From assembly GCA_036346255.1 (NCBI GenBank), contig CM070620.1:33725609-33789608 (forward strand): a DNA stretch of 64,000 nt. The letters are read 5' to 3'. Under the pieces are notes generated by a model. The model had not been told where the DNA came from, searched no databases, and was given only the letters and a program-made list of their open reading frames with translations. The translations under genes were made by a program, and so were the position numbers. The stretch's first letter is position 1. The number at the start of each line of letters is the position of its first letter. Below, piece after piece: positions 21,921-33,694 of this stretch. This DNA is from Ampelocalamus luodianensis. Lineage: Eukaryota > Streptophyta > Magnoliopsida > Poales > Poaceae.

Positions 21921-21993
21921 GTAATGTACATCTCTGGAATGCTCCAAAGATAGACCTATAGGACGCCTTAGCTAATTGCGTATCGTTTTGTAG

Positions 21994-23862
21994 GAGCCGA
22001 CGACCGCACGCCCAAGTGAGGATGGTTGGGATGTCTATTGAGGCTGGGCGTGGGGTGGCGTATCCATGCATGGAAGGGATAGTGCAGCACGGTGCCCAGG
22101 TGGCGCAGGGTTACGCCAGGGTCCAAGTGGACATGGTACATGACAATTTTAAGGCTGTCTCGCTGGAGATTCGCCCGAACGACGACATCAGAACACAAGG
22201 GGATGCTGTGTACAGTTTTATCCAGTGGCCCAAGAAGGACATCGCCCTGGACCCTGGAGTGCCGCCTCAACTTTTGATGACTCCACCCCAACCATCTCGA
22301 CACGACCATGCCTCTCCAACAGGACCCAAGAAGGACATCGCCCTGGACCCTGTAGTGCCGCCTCAACCTCTGATGACTCCACCCCAACCATCTCGGTACG
22401 ACCATGCCTCTCCAACAGGACCCTCCATGACTACACCTCAACCTTCGCTTCAGAAGCCCGCCTCATCGGTTCCCATGGAGAAGAGACCGAACGAACAAAA
22501 AAAGTGTGCCGCCGTTTCGGTTCCCGAGTCGTCTCACAGGAGGACGCGTAGCGGGCAAGTTGTTCAGGACAAATCGAAATCGAAGAACATTAAGGCACTT
22601 CCGCCTCCTAACCCTAAGAAATACTCTTTCGTTAGTCCGTTGGCGACCACCACAGTATTGGCCTACGTTGGATTAGGTTGTCAGAGTTTGCATACCTAGT
22701 ACTTGCACAAGACCAAAGAGAAAGGGTACGCTGATGGAATCACCGTCAGATACACGAAGGACTATTTCCTCCACGAGCCGGCCCCCTTCGTCGTGGGCTT
22801 CGACGACTTATTCGACCTATTCAACCTCAAAGCCCTCGATGCCCCACTTCTACGATACTGGACACTGTAAGTGTGTACAATCAAGTTCTACATTCACGTA
22901 ATACCGAATATAACAACTCATTGCTTATGTATAGATACATGATTAAAAATGCCCGGCGATTGAAAGAACCGGTGGGTTTCCTCGACCCACACGTGGTCTC
23001 TGAGCAAACCATCTTGGTAGACGCATCCTACGTCGAGAAATACATAATGCCAGGATTGCTTGCTCAAAACGACAAGGACTACATAATGATGCCCTACAAC
23101 TAGAAGTAAGTGCTTCACTACTTGCTATACAAATTTCATTTGTACTTTATACGCAGCACGAACTTAGGTTTAATGACTCAAGCGACATACATGAGTAGGC
23201 ACCACTGGATCCTTTTAGTCATTATACCAAAGAGGAACCAGGTACTATACCTTGATTCTCTAATCAAAAAAAGCCACGACTTCACCCTTGTGTAAGGAGT
23301 GCTCGACAGGTGTGCTTATTTCCTCCATACATAACTCTATTGTAGTCTTCATTCGTTTGAAATGGCCGAGATTAACTTTTTGGAAATATGTAAGTCGTTC
23401 ATCTCCTATATTGCCGAGGGAGGGCTATACAAGGGAACGAACGCCACATTTAATCACAGGACGCGATTTCCGGTACGTGCTACAACACAATAATTCTATA
23501 TCATACTTCGTAATAATGCGTCTCGAACTGACTATACCTATATATGTAATTCTATTTTTGCAAGTACACCAAAGAAAAGCGAAAGAATGTGCATTCTACG
23601 TTTGCCATCATATGCAAATTCTCATGAGTGCTAAGTTGAAGGATCCCGAGGTTGGTCAATCTCGCAATAATTATTTCCTAATTATAAATTTAAATATATA
23701 TGCTTACTACTTCACTCTTGCTAGCTATAGAGCTTCAATATAGATTTAGATTCACTCGTTCAGAGAGAGATCTCGGATGTTCGAGGGAAGCTCTACACCT
23801 TCATCATGACGGATATCATTAGCGCCAACGGAGAGTTTCACTACTCCAACACCGCTGAATGA
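21994..23862 (+). pseudogene. CACTA gene, 3' part: proline-rich linker and Ulp1-like C48 protease
   Basis: Continues the same gene. 22230-22425 encodes a 32-residue proline-rich unit repeated twice in frame (PKKDIALDP...ASPTG). From about 22700 a protease domain is split over several putative exons with GTAAGT donors (22869, 23105). Landmarks are FDDLFDLFNLKALD, ARRLKEPVGFLD, the catalytic-type His in HHWILLVIIPKRNQ, Asp in LYLDSL, Cys in ECAFYVCHHM, and the tail SDVRGKLYTFIM, ending at the stop at 23860-23862. Ulp1-type enzymes remove SUMO-like tags. Stops (23101) and frame changes show it is broken. Fusion of this protease to CACTA or MULE genes is common in grasses. Confidence 0.75.
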
Positions 23863-24095
23863 CCTTGAATGATTCATTAATGTAATTCACTTTGAATAGT
23901 TGTAATTCAATTGTAACTCTAGCGACCATATTTGATACATATTCGTGTCGAATTGATTTTGAGTTAAATGATCACTTTGAGTGTCAATGATTGATTCATC
24001 TGTAATGTATCTATTTTCTGTCTGCTTGTTTTCAGAGGGCATGGCTAGCAATTCCTGAGGCAAGCCGAAAATCAAAATTAAATTAGTTATGCTGA
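23863..24095 (+). other. Downstream region of CACTA gene
   Basis: AT-rich, non-coding, between the protease stop and the right subterminal array. It presumably includes the 3' untranslated region and polyadenylation signals. Nothing specific is recognised. Confidence 0.4.
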
Positions 24096-24099
24096 AAGA

Positions 24100-24465
24100 G
24101 CTATCACAGACGGTTCATAATTAGCACCGTCTGTGTATCACAGACGGTGCTAATTATGAACCGTCTGTGATATCCATATATCACAGACGACGATATTTAC
24201 GAACCATCTGTGATATCCATCCATCACAGACGACGATAGTTATGAACCGTCTGTGATAGATGGATATTACAGACGGTTGGTAACTATAACCGTCTGTGAT
24301 ATATGGATATTACAGACGATTGGTAACTATAACCGTCTGTGATATGTGGATATTACAAACGGTTGTTCATTAGAATCGTCTGTATTGTGACTTATCACAG
24401 ACGGTTTTTTAACCGTCTGTGATAACCGCCAATTATCACAGACGTACAAAAACACAGACGGTGTC
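24100..24465. repeat. CACTA right subterminal repeat array
   Basis: At least eight fold-back units alternating TATCACAGACGGTT and AACCGTCTGTGATA with spacers such as CATAATTAGCA. Several units are perfect or near-perfect palindromes of 30-37 bp. Confidence 0.9.
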
Positions 24466-24498
24466 GAACCGTCTGTGATAACGTTTTCTGTAGTAGTG
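24466..24498 (-). repeat. CACTA right terminal inverted repeat
   Basis: Reads inwards on the minus strand as CACTACTACAGAAAACG followed by TTATCACAGACGG. The base after the end starts GGA, the expected 3-bp target copy; the left partner cannot be checked because that terminus is missing. Confidence 0.85.
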
Positions 24499-24513
24499 GG
24501 AGCTGGCGGCTAA

Positions 24514-24823
24514 GGGCGTCTTCAATAGTGTATTTATTGTCGTCTCTTAGTATTATGTCAATAAAATCCTACATAAAGAAGAGAGGGGGAGGAGAGAGCA
24601 CATGTCGTCTCTTTCTGAAGAGACTGTCAAGAGACTTTCGTGCACGCGAAACAAGACATAATACATTAATCTACTCTAGTTGACATGTAGACTCGTTTCA
24701 AAGGAAAATTATGAAATATAAATGTTGAAGAGTGTGCTAGAGACTATCTATTGGAGATATTGTCTCTAAAGATGATGTAGTATATATTAGAGATAAGATT
24801 ATCTCTAACTATTGGAAATGCTC
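24514..24823. mobile_element. Tourist-like MITE (PIF/Harbinger type)
   Basis: 310 bp flanked by TAA on both sides (24511-24513 and 24824-24826). Termini GGGCGTCTTCAATAG and, inverted, GAGCATTTCCAATAG match at most positions. Short, AT-rich and non-coding. TAA/TTA target duplications and this terminus style are typical of Tourist-type MITEs. Confidence 0.75.
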
Positions 24824-25577
24824 TAAAAGCCTAAGACAGTAAGATGTGTCGCGACGACCTGTATATAGTATTAGGGAGTACAGATGATGTACGTATCGCC
24901 GGTAAGGGGATCCAAGCGAGGACACCGAATTTAATATCGTTTTATCTTATTAAAATCTACGTACGTATAAGTGTGCACCCTATGGTTTATACCTATTCAC
25001 TTCACATATATATGGTGATATGTATGATGACCGGTCTATTTCATTCTGGATCCATCATCGTCGCCCGTAGTATTTCTCTAGTGGACGTAGAGAGCTTTAT
25101 CCATTACTCAGCAATCGACAGTACAATTTTTCCCGAGGGAGTTAGCTATGAACCGAGGGTACCTAGAACGCCACCGTGTGATTCCCGGGCTAGTTTTGCG
25201 CTGCTGTACAACTTCGTCTTAATTACAAGCCAGAATTATGATAGGTGAATGATGGATTGCTACAATTCATCCAGCGAGTGAAAGGTCATCTCGAAATCCA
25301 ACGAAATGGAAGGGGAGCACACGTGACTCGTAAGGTTAGATGTCCCATGCCGAGAAGACTTCGTGCACCTATCATCTGCCTCTCTGCATATAATATAGTC
25401 TTTGTATATGTAGCCTCCAGTCCAGTTAGGGCACCAGCGCATGCTGCGCCTGTGACTTTCTTCTATTTTCTAGATGTGTACTGGCGGCTAAGAGCACGGG
25501 ACGGTGCCACGACTTGTATGTTACTATACAACTTACACACAACTCAACACTAACATGCCACCTGCCGCAGCCAAAGC

Positions 25578-25722
25578 GTCCTTTTCAATATTTTGATTCA
25601 TAGTTCATAAAAATATAATTTTGTTAGATTTATAAATTTATTAAAATAAAATTTAGTGATCAAAGTTACGTTTTCGGGGTCCCTCAATATCCAAAACGGT
25701 ATTCTTTTGTGACCGAAGGGAG
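25578..25722. mobile_element. Stowaway-like MITE fragment (one end)
   Basis: Ends GACCGAAGGGAG followed by TA. Reversed, the end reads CTCCCTTCGGTCACAAAAG, a Stowaway/mariner-type terminus. The opposite terminus was not found, so it is a fragment or a very diverged copy. Confidence 0.5.
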
Positions 25723-26327
25723 TATAAAGATGGTGCCAAGCTAGAACCTTGTATCTGTGGGGTCTAATATGCTGTAACGTGTGTATTTGTACGTGGGCTT
25801 CCCTACTGCATACTGTACGAAATTTGTCTTGCAAGTCGGTTCTAGGCATGTATGTATGAAACGATAGGTTGTGAACTGTGATTCATCAGGCAAGCACACA
25901 TATTTGGATCTTATCTCAAAATCCAATGAAAAAGGGTGGGAAAAGCCGACGTGCACGTAAGGTTGAGTGAGAGTTTAGGATGAGCATGCTTTGCTGCGTA
26001 ACTTGCGTCGGTGTCAAGTACTCTAGTTCTGAGACTAGGACTCTAGGAGGCTGGATGGCTCAAAGTGGCCACATGGTGGGCTCAAAGTTCCAGCTATTAA
26101 AAAGCCAATGCTTTATAAACTCTGAGACAAAGTGTCTGTATTTTTTCGAAGGTCTTCGATCTTCCACGATCCAATGGGAGGCAGAGCTCCGTCGACTCTG
26201 TAGGTTTGTTTGGCTAGGCTAAAACAAAAAGGAGGTCTTTAGGTCAGATTCATACGGCAGTAGTACGTACGTAGTACTAGACTAATAATGGTATAGTTTT
26301 TTTTTTTCTCCATCCCTACTTTGCGAC

Positions 26328-26456
26328 CTACGTACAATGATACTACTAAACTTTAGACAGGTAGCTTCAGGATTAGTTTTCTAAACAAGGCTACGTACAA
26401 TGATACTCTAGTTAACTTTAGACAGGTAGCATCAGGATTAGTTTTCTAAACAAGGA
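26328..26456. repeat. Two-copy tandem duplication, ~64 bp
   Basis: Two adjacent copies starting TACGTACAATGATACT and ending TTCTAAACAAGG, differing by a few bases (for example CTACTAAAC against CTCTAGTTAAC). Confidence 0.85.
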
Positions 26457-27216
26457 TCACGGTTAGCTACTAATGATGTAATGTATAACCGTTGACCTGG
26501 CGGTTAAGATCATTTGATAGTGTGAAGGACACATCGACACGGTTTGTGCCCTTTAACTATTTTTTTTTTCTTGTTACATGTATTAAGGAAACATTTTCCT
26601 GCAGTTGCGTGTAGTTACTTCCATGTCGTATCTTATAATGCGAAAATAAACTAAAAATAATGGGCTCCTTGTAATATCCCGATTTTCATATCCTTTTCGA
26701 AGTTTTAAAAATAAAAGGAATTATTTGCAATTTATTGGATTAATTTAAAGTTTAATTTGGAATTTTAGAAAATAAAAAATATTTTAAATGAATAAAATAA
26801 ACTTCAATTAAATTCAAAATTATTTTATTAGATCTTTTCAGGTTCCAAGGTTTTTTGTGGAATTTTCTTGAATTTTATTAAATTTATTTTATTTTTAGAA
26901 TTTTTTGGATTGTCTTTTCTTTTATCTTTTTCTCTCTCTTCCTTCATCTTCTTCCTCTGAACAAAGCTCTCTGTTCTCTGTCCGAAAACCAACAGCACAA
27001 CACCTCCATTCCTCATTCTTTTCACTCGGAGCTCCGTTTCCAATTCCATTTGAAGCGAAATGACGCCGTCATCATCACCCACGTCTTGATACCTTCAATT
27101 ACACGCCTCCATCAACCCGTGCTTTCAATTTTTCAGTTTTGTCGGCTTTCAATGTCAACCCGAAACCAACGCCAACAATCGCTCGTGTTCCTGACGTTTC
27201 AAACACCATCTGAGGC

Positions 27217-27223
27217 TATAAAT
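27217..27223 (+). promoter_or_regulatory. TATA box of interrupted solo LTR
   Basis: TATAAAT within GAGGCTATAAATTGG, followed by a GC-richer leader and AAACCCTAG. Confidence 0.5.
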
Positions 27224-28186
27224 TGGAGTACCAGCACCCCTTCTACCCCCTTTACACTCCCTCAAAACCCTAGGACCCCAAGAGCTCCGACGATGACGAA
27301 TTCGTCGTTTTCCCGAACATCGGCCACCACACCCATTTTGTGATTTCTTCATTCCGGTAATTTTCTTCATGTCTCCACCGCGTCACGGTGTGTTCCTGAG
27401 CACGGTGATCAATACCAGTGGTACCCCCAGTTTATTTAGCTCGTAATACTTAGCCTTCCATTGGCCCTAGCATTACAAACAAAATACACTGTGTCTCGAT
27501 GGACATGTACTTCTCAGAATTGCAGCACACATACATTCATATAAAGTCATGCATCATCCACATACAACATAACACCATAAGTCTAGCAAAGACATAAGAT
27601 AAAAAGAGTTATTACAAAAGGTGCCGACCGGCCAAAAGATAACAAAAAAGTATAAGATAGTGGAAGCAACAGTGCCATAAGATGGCTATAACAAAAGTCG
27701 ACCAGCTAGCCATAACCCACAAGGCAACCGACCGGGCCACCGAGCTAGTCATCCGAAACACCACCACAACACGTCTCACAAAAGTGAGGCCTTTGGGGCT
27801 CACCTTCTTCCTCTGCAGCAAATAACATTAAGCAAAGCAAATGAGTACACTAATGTACTCGCAAGACTGACGTGTAGGATAACAGACTTATACATATGCT
27901 ACATGCGGACTTCTTTAAGTGGAGGTTGTATGTCTCATTTTAGCACAAAACCAACTTTATTTGCAATAATGTAATACATTTGAAAGCAAGTTTGCAATCT
28001 GTTTTTATTGTTGAAATAACAGCGAATAATAATAAATACAAGTAACCACCTAGAGGTGACTAACCCAAAAGCCACCACATCATAGCACGAATCCCTGATT
28101 CGTACCACCCATCAAGTTTTAATTAAAAGTGTTGTAGTCTAACTCTTGAAAGACCTTGCCAAGCGTGTCCATAACCTAGGACGAGG

Positions 28187-28198
28187 CTATTCGAATAG
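28187..28198 (-). promoter_or_regulatory. CTATTCGAATAG palindrome in LTR A
   Basis: Third copy of the 12-bp palindrome, in opposite orientation, near AAGCGTGTCCATAACC and a CCTGCAGG(G/C)GTGTACC segment. Possible protein-binding site; function unknown. Confidence 0.5.
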
Positions 28199-29849
28199 AT
28201 CAAACCTGCAGGGGTGTACCAATGTACCCACACCTCGGCCAGCCTTTTCGCCACATGATTTAGCACACTTCCTTTGGTATGCCAGCACGCTAAGTCCTCT
28301 GAGACATTTCCAATGAATGATGCTAATTAAGAGTCGCGACAACCTAAAGAGTAAGATACATCCGCCCATGGCTCAAGCCGCGGATGCTCCCCTATAAAAA
28401 CAGTTTTAACCACCTCGACCCATAATTAACACCTCCCAAAGTACTTAGTCAAGAGAGATCACATACCCTCTAGCGTGGTTAGCACGCTAAAATGCTAGTT
28501 TAGTGTAACAAGATGTTCGGTCCTTGTTGACTCGGGCACCATTCCATCACACCCAAATTCACACCAACGTACTAATGTGCCCAAGTCCAAATCATTTTAT
28601 TTTCAGTTTTAGTTTTTCACAATTAACCAAAGCACAAAGGCTGAAATCATAAGTCATAATAAGTTTTGTGTGATCAAGGTTATCGACAAGTCGATAACCT
28701 TCCATTCCTACCGGTAGTTAAGCATGGCTAAGCAAAATACTCGAAAACTACTAAGTGACAAGGGCTCCTCCAACGAACCCAAAATCACAGCAAAGTAGTC
28801 CTAGGCTCAGTAGTAGAGGATAAACATTTACCTACAGATCATGCATCTAATAGGCTAACTATCGACAATAGTTAAAACAAGGTAGCAGTGCATACGTAGA
28901 ATTTGCAAACAACATATTATGTTTGAAAATACAAGGATTAACATGATCAAACTGCTTGCCTTACTGGAGTTGCTCACTGTGCTGCAGAGGGGAACTCTCA
29001 GGTTCAATAAACCCTTCGGAACCTAACGCGAAAATACGATAAACCCGATAAGAACGAAGAACACCAAACAAAACTTAACAGCAAAATTTATCCAAATCCT
29101 ATGAAATTTATACAGCAACTAGGGTATGATTTTAGACAAATTTAGGAACAAGAATCAGGTTATTTAGACTAAGTATGAAAAAGTTATAATGAAAACATGC
29201 TCTCTCAGCCTGACAATTCACTAAATTAATTACTGGTACTGCTCATGGCACACATTTCCAGAATGATCTAGAGTCTGAAATTTTTATGGTGGGTAGGTAA
29301 TAGTATCCTAAGAACAGCAAAGTTGAGTTTACCCAAATTGGAGTTAAAATGAATTAATTATGATTTTTCTAAGTTGTAAAACTAGCACATATCATTTTTA
29401 GAAATAAAACCATGATCAAAACCTATTTCACATTAAAGTATGCTAACATAGGAATTTAACAAGATTGAGTTTGCACATTTTGGAGTTATACAGAAAAAGT
29501 TATGCATTTTACAAGGTTCACATTAATTTCTGGAATATCCAAAAATGGCTGAAATCAAGTTAATATTATTTATAAAATTTTCTATTACAGAAACATATCT
29601 AAATGCATTTTAGATTAAACTTTAGTGAAATATAAATTTAATCTGTTGGAACCATCCAAAAGGATTTAAAATGAATTAGTTATGAGTTTTCACAATTTAA
29701 TACAATTTTTCATTGACAAATAACGATTTACGAAATAAAACAAAGCTTATCATAAAGGAATCGACGTGGACAAATATGGGCCGCAGATCGGACAATCAAC
29801 GGCCCACGTGCTCCGCAATACAACGCACGCACGCGGTCAAAAACGGGGT

Positions 29850-30095
29850 TCACCGTTGGATCTAGGTCCAATGGTCCACGTGGATGGAGACGTTCGGGTG
29901 AGCCGAACGGCCCAATCAATCCTGACCGCAGATTTGGAGATGGAGGGCCCAGATCGACGTGCAGTTCGGGTGACCCGAACAGCACATCAATCCCGGCCAC
30001 TGATCACGAGATGGAGGGCCCGCAGCGGTTTGGGGCTCCTGGTGGCCCGAAGTTCCCGATCCGGCCGTTGATCACAAGATCGACGGTCCACGATC
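29850..30095. repeat. ~70-bp tandem units with GTTCGGGTNACCCGAAC palindromes in LTR A
   Basis: Three to four degenerate units of about 70 bp. Palindromes with 8-bp arms lie at 29892-29908 (one arm base changed) and 29964-29980 (GTTCGGGTGACCCGAAC, perfect arms). Related ACCCGAAC pieces recur near 31295-31312. Confidence 0.7.
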
Positions 30096-31000
30096 GACTA
30101 AGTGCTGCGCACTCACGCACGTGAGTTTAAAAGCACCGAGAGGGTTTTAATGGGTGGGCCCACATGGCAGTGACCCATTAAGCCTTTTAGGACAGTCATT
30201 AAATGTTAACTCAATGATTAACACTTAATAAGTAAAATCTCTGTCCTAATCGACAAATCCCAGTGACGACTACGTCCGGCAAAAACCCGAGCGTACACAA
30301 CGGTCGTCGCCGGCGGCTCCGGCCACGGCGGCGCAACCTAAAGACCAAAATGGGTTCGCAATAACCTTACGGACCCGATGGTGATGACCTCGCCGGTGGC
30401 GGCGGCCTAAAACGCCGGCAAGCCGGAAAATAACAATGGTGACCAAATTGACCGAAAATAAAAATAGCCAAAAAGCTCCGCATTGTCCAAAGAATCGTGT
30501 GCCACAGCATCTAAGGACTAATAAGAAGCTACCTTAGCCAAGAAGAGCTTCAAAGGTGGCAGGAAAAGCTTTGACCACGGGGAAGCTTGCCGGAGTTGAA
30601 GAAGATGAAGTAAAAAAGATGCCCTAAGCAAAATGAGTGATACCAAATTATCACTATAGCTTTGCTATAGCTCAGAGAAGCCCCAAGAGCAATTAATTGA
30701 GAAAAGAAGCTCTTACTGATTTGGAGGAGAAAGGGGCGATCTCACTAATTTGAATGCAGACCCCAAATTTGATAATTCCTGAGAATGTCAAACCAAATTA
30801 GGTTAGGGGAAATGCATAGGAGATTAAGGAGCTCAAAAGGGTACAAAAGAATTAAATATGAACCACTGGAGCACCACGATCCACAATGGAGCTCCACGGG
30901 TCAACAATGGCGGATTTGGGGATTTCTAGTGGTTTTGGGTTCCAGGAACAAGGGGGAGCTAGGGGTGGTGTAAAGGAACACCAGGAGGGGCTTTGGGGGC

Positions 31001-31008
31001 TTTATATA
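31001..31008 (-). promoter_or_regulatory. TATA box of LTR A
   Basis: Minus-strand TATATAAAG just upstream (on the minus strand) of a purine/pyrimidine-rich leader. The corresponding box in tail B (32187-32194) and in the right LTR (42339-42346) reads TATAAAAAG. Confidence 0.5.
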
Positions 31009-32021
31009 GAGGGAGGATTAGGGTTTGGGCCAGGACACGCTCCAAAGATGAGCTCGGTTCATGGAGCTACCGTGGACCAACGAAATGATGGGGGCAAGTG
31101 AAGACCAGGACATGGGAGCCGAAAGCCTGGGGCGCATTTAATGCGAAGAGCCATTGACGTGCGAGGGGACGGGGCACTGCTCTCTCCAACTCCCTGCCAT
31201 GGCGCACACGCTGGTACGGGAGCCAGAGGAAGAAGAACAGAGAAAAGAGACTACGACCATCGGATTTGAGATGGACGGCCACAATTGAAAGTGACGAGCG
31301 GGTGACCCGAACAGCCCAATCAATCTGGACAGTTGGATCAAGATCTAATGGTCTAAATGAGTTGGCGCGATCGCGAGGTCCGAACGTTCTCGCGAACGAG
31401 GGCCGTGCGATTTAAATCCAATGGCTGAGATTGAATGCGCGCTTTAAGTCGGGCCCGAGTGCGTTAGTTGGTTGAGTCCAACCAAGTGACTTGAGCCAAA
31501 CTCGGGTCCGACCCAAACCCAACCAGAGTTGACTAGGGTTTTAACTAAGAGCTGAGACTTTGAAGGATTTTTAAAGGTAGCAAACTAACTCCAAAAATTC
31601 TGAAATTTTTACAGGAGCTTTCTAACTTAGATATTAACCTTGTATAAAATTTGCAGAGGTTTTCATGAAGGGCATTTCTCTCTAAAAATTCTACAAGGTT
31701 CTGAGTTAGGGTTTGACCAACAGTCAAACAGGTTTGACTGCTCTCTAAAAATATTCAACCAATTTCTAAAAATTGTAAAATTTTTCAGAGGGGTCACATA
31801 CCATACCTAGAACTTGGGAAAAATATTTTCAAAGGATGAAGATTTGACAAGAATGTTTTCGAAAGACAAGATTTGGATCAAATGACTTGTGACTTTGTAT
31901 TCCCATAATTCTTGTACAAGAATTGTTTAGAACATACAGGAAATACATGGTGTAAGCAAAAGTTTTAATTTCTACACATTTTCTTATATTTGAAACACAA
32001 GTCCAAACTTGGGGTGTTACA

Positions 32022-33373
32022 AAAGGGTACAAAAAGATTTGAAGAAGAACCACTGGAGCACCAAGATCCACAATGGAGCTCCACGGTCAACAATGGCGAT
32101 TTGGGGATTTCAGTGGTTTTGAGATCCAATAGTAGAGAAAGAGCTAGGGGTGATGTAAAGGGACTCAAGGGTGAGCTTTGGGGGGCTTTTTATAGCTAGA
32201 GAACTAGGGTTTGGGCAAGGATAAGGGTTCTAGGGTGAGCTCGGTTCATGGTGCGGCCATGGACTAAGAAATTGACGGGAGCAGTTGAGAGGAGGACTAT
32301 GAGCACGAAAGCTCACTGAGGGCATTAAATGCTGAGGACCAGAGCTGTTGAACGGTGACGCATGAAGTTTAAAAGGGCTCTCCCCCCATGCCCTGTTCCA
32401 TCACGCGCGTACGCCAGAGGTTGAAGGCGATGACCAGGGACGAGGGGCCCACATGTCAGTGAAAGGATTGAAATGGCTCGGGACAAAAATGACGAGGGGG
32501 TTAGGTCAAAATGAGTCAAAAGACTCTGGGCGGTTGGATTAGAAATGGTCGGTCAAGATTTAACGGAGACGATCGGGGGCCCGACATTTAGAATCGCGCG
32601 AACGGTCCGATCGAAAATGAGCGGCTAAGATTGATTTAGCCGTTTGGAGCGGTCCGAATGACCCAACTGATAGAGACCGCCTGGTGGAAATCCTACGGCC
32701 CAGAAGCGAAGCGCAACTCAGGAGCTCTGAATGTTACACGAACGAGGGCCGCCCGATGGAGATCCAACGGCTGAGATCGAACGCGCGCTTTAAGTGAGCC
32801 CGGGTGTAGTTAGTTGGTTGAGTTCAACCAAGTCCATTAGGTTGGGCTTAGGTCTGACTCGAGCCCAACACACTTTGACTTAGGGTTTTGAGTTGAACTG
32901 AAACTTTGGGGGATTTGTTTAAGGTAGCAAAACAACTCCAAAAATTCTGAAATTTTTACAAGAGCTTGCTAACTTAGATTTTGACCTTGTATAAAATTTT
33001 AAGAGGTTTTCATGCAGTAAATTTCCCTCCAAAAATTCAGCAAGGTACTCAGCTAGGGTTTGACCAGGGTCAAACAGGTTTGACTGGCCTCTTAAAATTA
33101 TCAAACAATTTCTACAAAATGTAAAACTTTTCAGAGGGATCACACACCATCCCTAGAACTTGGGAAAAATATTTTCAGGAGATGATCACAAGATTTGACA
33201 AGAATATTTTTGAAGGGTCAAGATTTGGATCAAATGACTTGTGACTTTGTATTTCCATAATCCTTTTACAAGAATTGTTTAGATCATACAGGAAATATAA
33301 GATGTAAGAAAAGTTTTTAATTTCTACAAATTTTCTTACATTTGAAACACAAGCCAAAACTTGGGATGTTACA
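32022..33373 (-). repeat. Truncated cognate LTR tail ('B')
   Basis: 1352 bp nearly identical to 42174-43509 of the right LTR and clearly less similar to 30836-32021 of LTR A. It starts in the middle of an LTR at AAAGGGTACAAAAAG and ends GGGATGTTACA next to the purine tract. It is the internal-side end of the element's true 3' LTR; the rest has been lost. Confidence 0.85.
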
Positions 33374-33386
33374 AATCTCCCCCTTA
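33374..33386 (-). other. Chromovirus polypurine tract
   Basis: Minus-strand TAAGGGGGAGATT immediately before the LTR TGTAACATCCC. Confidence 0.85.
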
Positions 33387-33438
33387 CAAGAATCTCGTCT
33401 CGAGATTCCGTCACTCGGAGAAGAAAGGCGGGTAGTCA

Positions 33439-33669
33439 TTACGAAGCGATCTTCCCGCTCCCAAGTTGCCTCATCCTCGGAATTATTCGACCACCGAACC
33501 TTAAGGAACTTGATGACACGGTTCCTTGTTCTTCGTTCGATTCTTCAAGAATCTGAGCAGGATGCTCGCGAGAGGTCAAATCTTCCCCGCACATCGAGAT
33601 TTTCCAACGGAGTTTCAGTCGAACACGGAGGCACTTCTTCCAATGGGACACATGGAACACATCATGCAC
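33439..33669 (-). pseudogene. Chromovirus pol: C-terminal chromodomain
   Basis: Minus-strand MHDVFHVSHWKKCLR, then after a frame change a VIKFLKVRWSN...EATWERED segment that matches the chromodomain of plant chromoviruses. In this group the domain guides integration to heterochromatin by reading histone marks. It is split between two frames, so this copy is broken. Confidence 0.75.
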
Positions 33670-33694
33670 CCTCGAGTGTAGCTAGCAACTCCAA

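Larger units (their letters stand above)
18146..24498 (+). mobile_element. CACTA (En/Spm) DNA transposon, left end truncated
   Basis: The right end (24466-24498) finishes TTTTCTGTAGTAGTG, the reverse complement of a CACTACTACAG terminus, preceded by a dense ACAGACGGTT/AACCGTCTGT subterminal array, as in grass CACTA elements. A similar array lies at the left (18146-18500), but no CACTACTACAG terminus is there; the solo LTR junction has removed it. Inside are a divergent promoter region, a minus-strand ORF and a plus-strand TNPA-like/Ulp1 gene. No TNP2-type (Transposase_21) DDE transposase was recognised, so the element looks non-autonomous. Confidence 0.85.
24827..26664. other. Low-information stretch
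   Basis: No convincing gene; ORFs are short and lack recognisable motifs. Contents seen: a Stowaway-like end (25578-25722), a diverged direct repeat (about 25288-25345 and 25912-25965), a short tandem duplication (26328-26456), and A/T runs at 26296 and 26560. It may be low-copy intergenic DNA or decayed transposons. Confidence 0.5.
27419..32021 (-). repeat. Diverged complete LTR ('A') at left side of chromovirus
   Basis: Starts TGGTACCCCC and ends GGTGTTACA. It is homologous to the right LTR over its whole length but with many substitutions, much more than the adjacent tail B. It includes a minus-strand TATA box (31001-31008) and the palindromic module at 28187-28198. Probably a separate older insertion fused to the element by deletion. 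Confidence 0.8.

Noticed and set aside
24100..24465. Possible CRISPR-like array of regular repeats
   Set aside because: Units alternate in orientation, are palindromic and adjoin a CACTA terminus; this is plant transposon subterminal repeat DNA.
26230..26275. Possible palindromic element around GTACGTACGTAGTAC
   Set aside because: Only short imperfect symmetry and no neighbouring features; not above chance for this composition.
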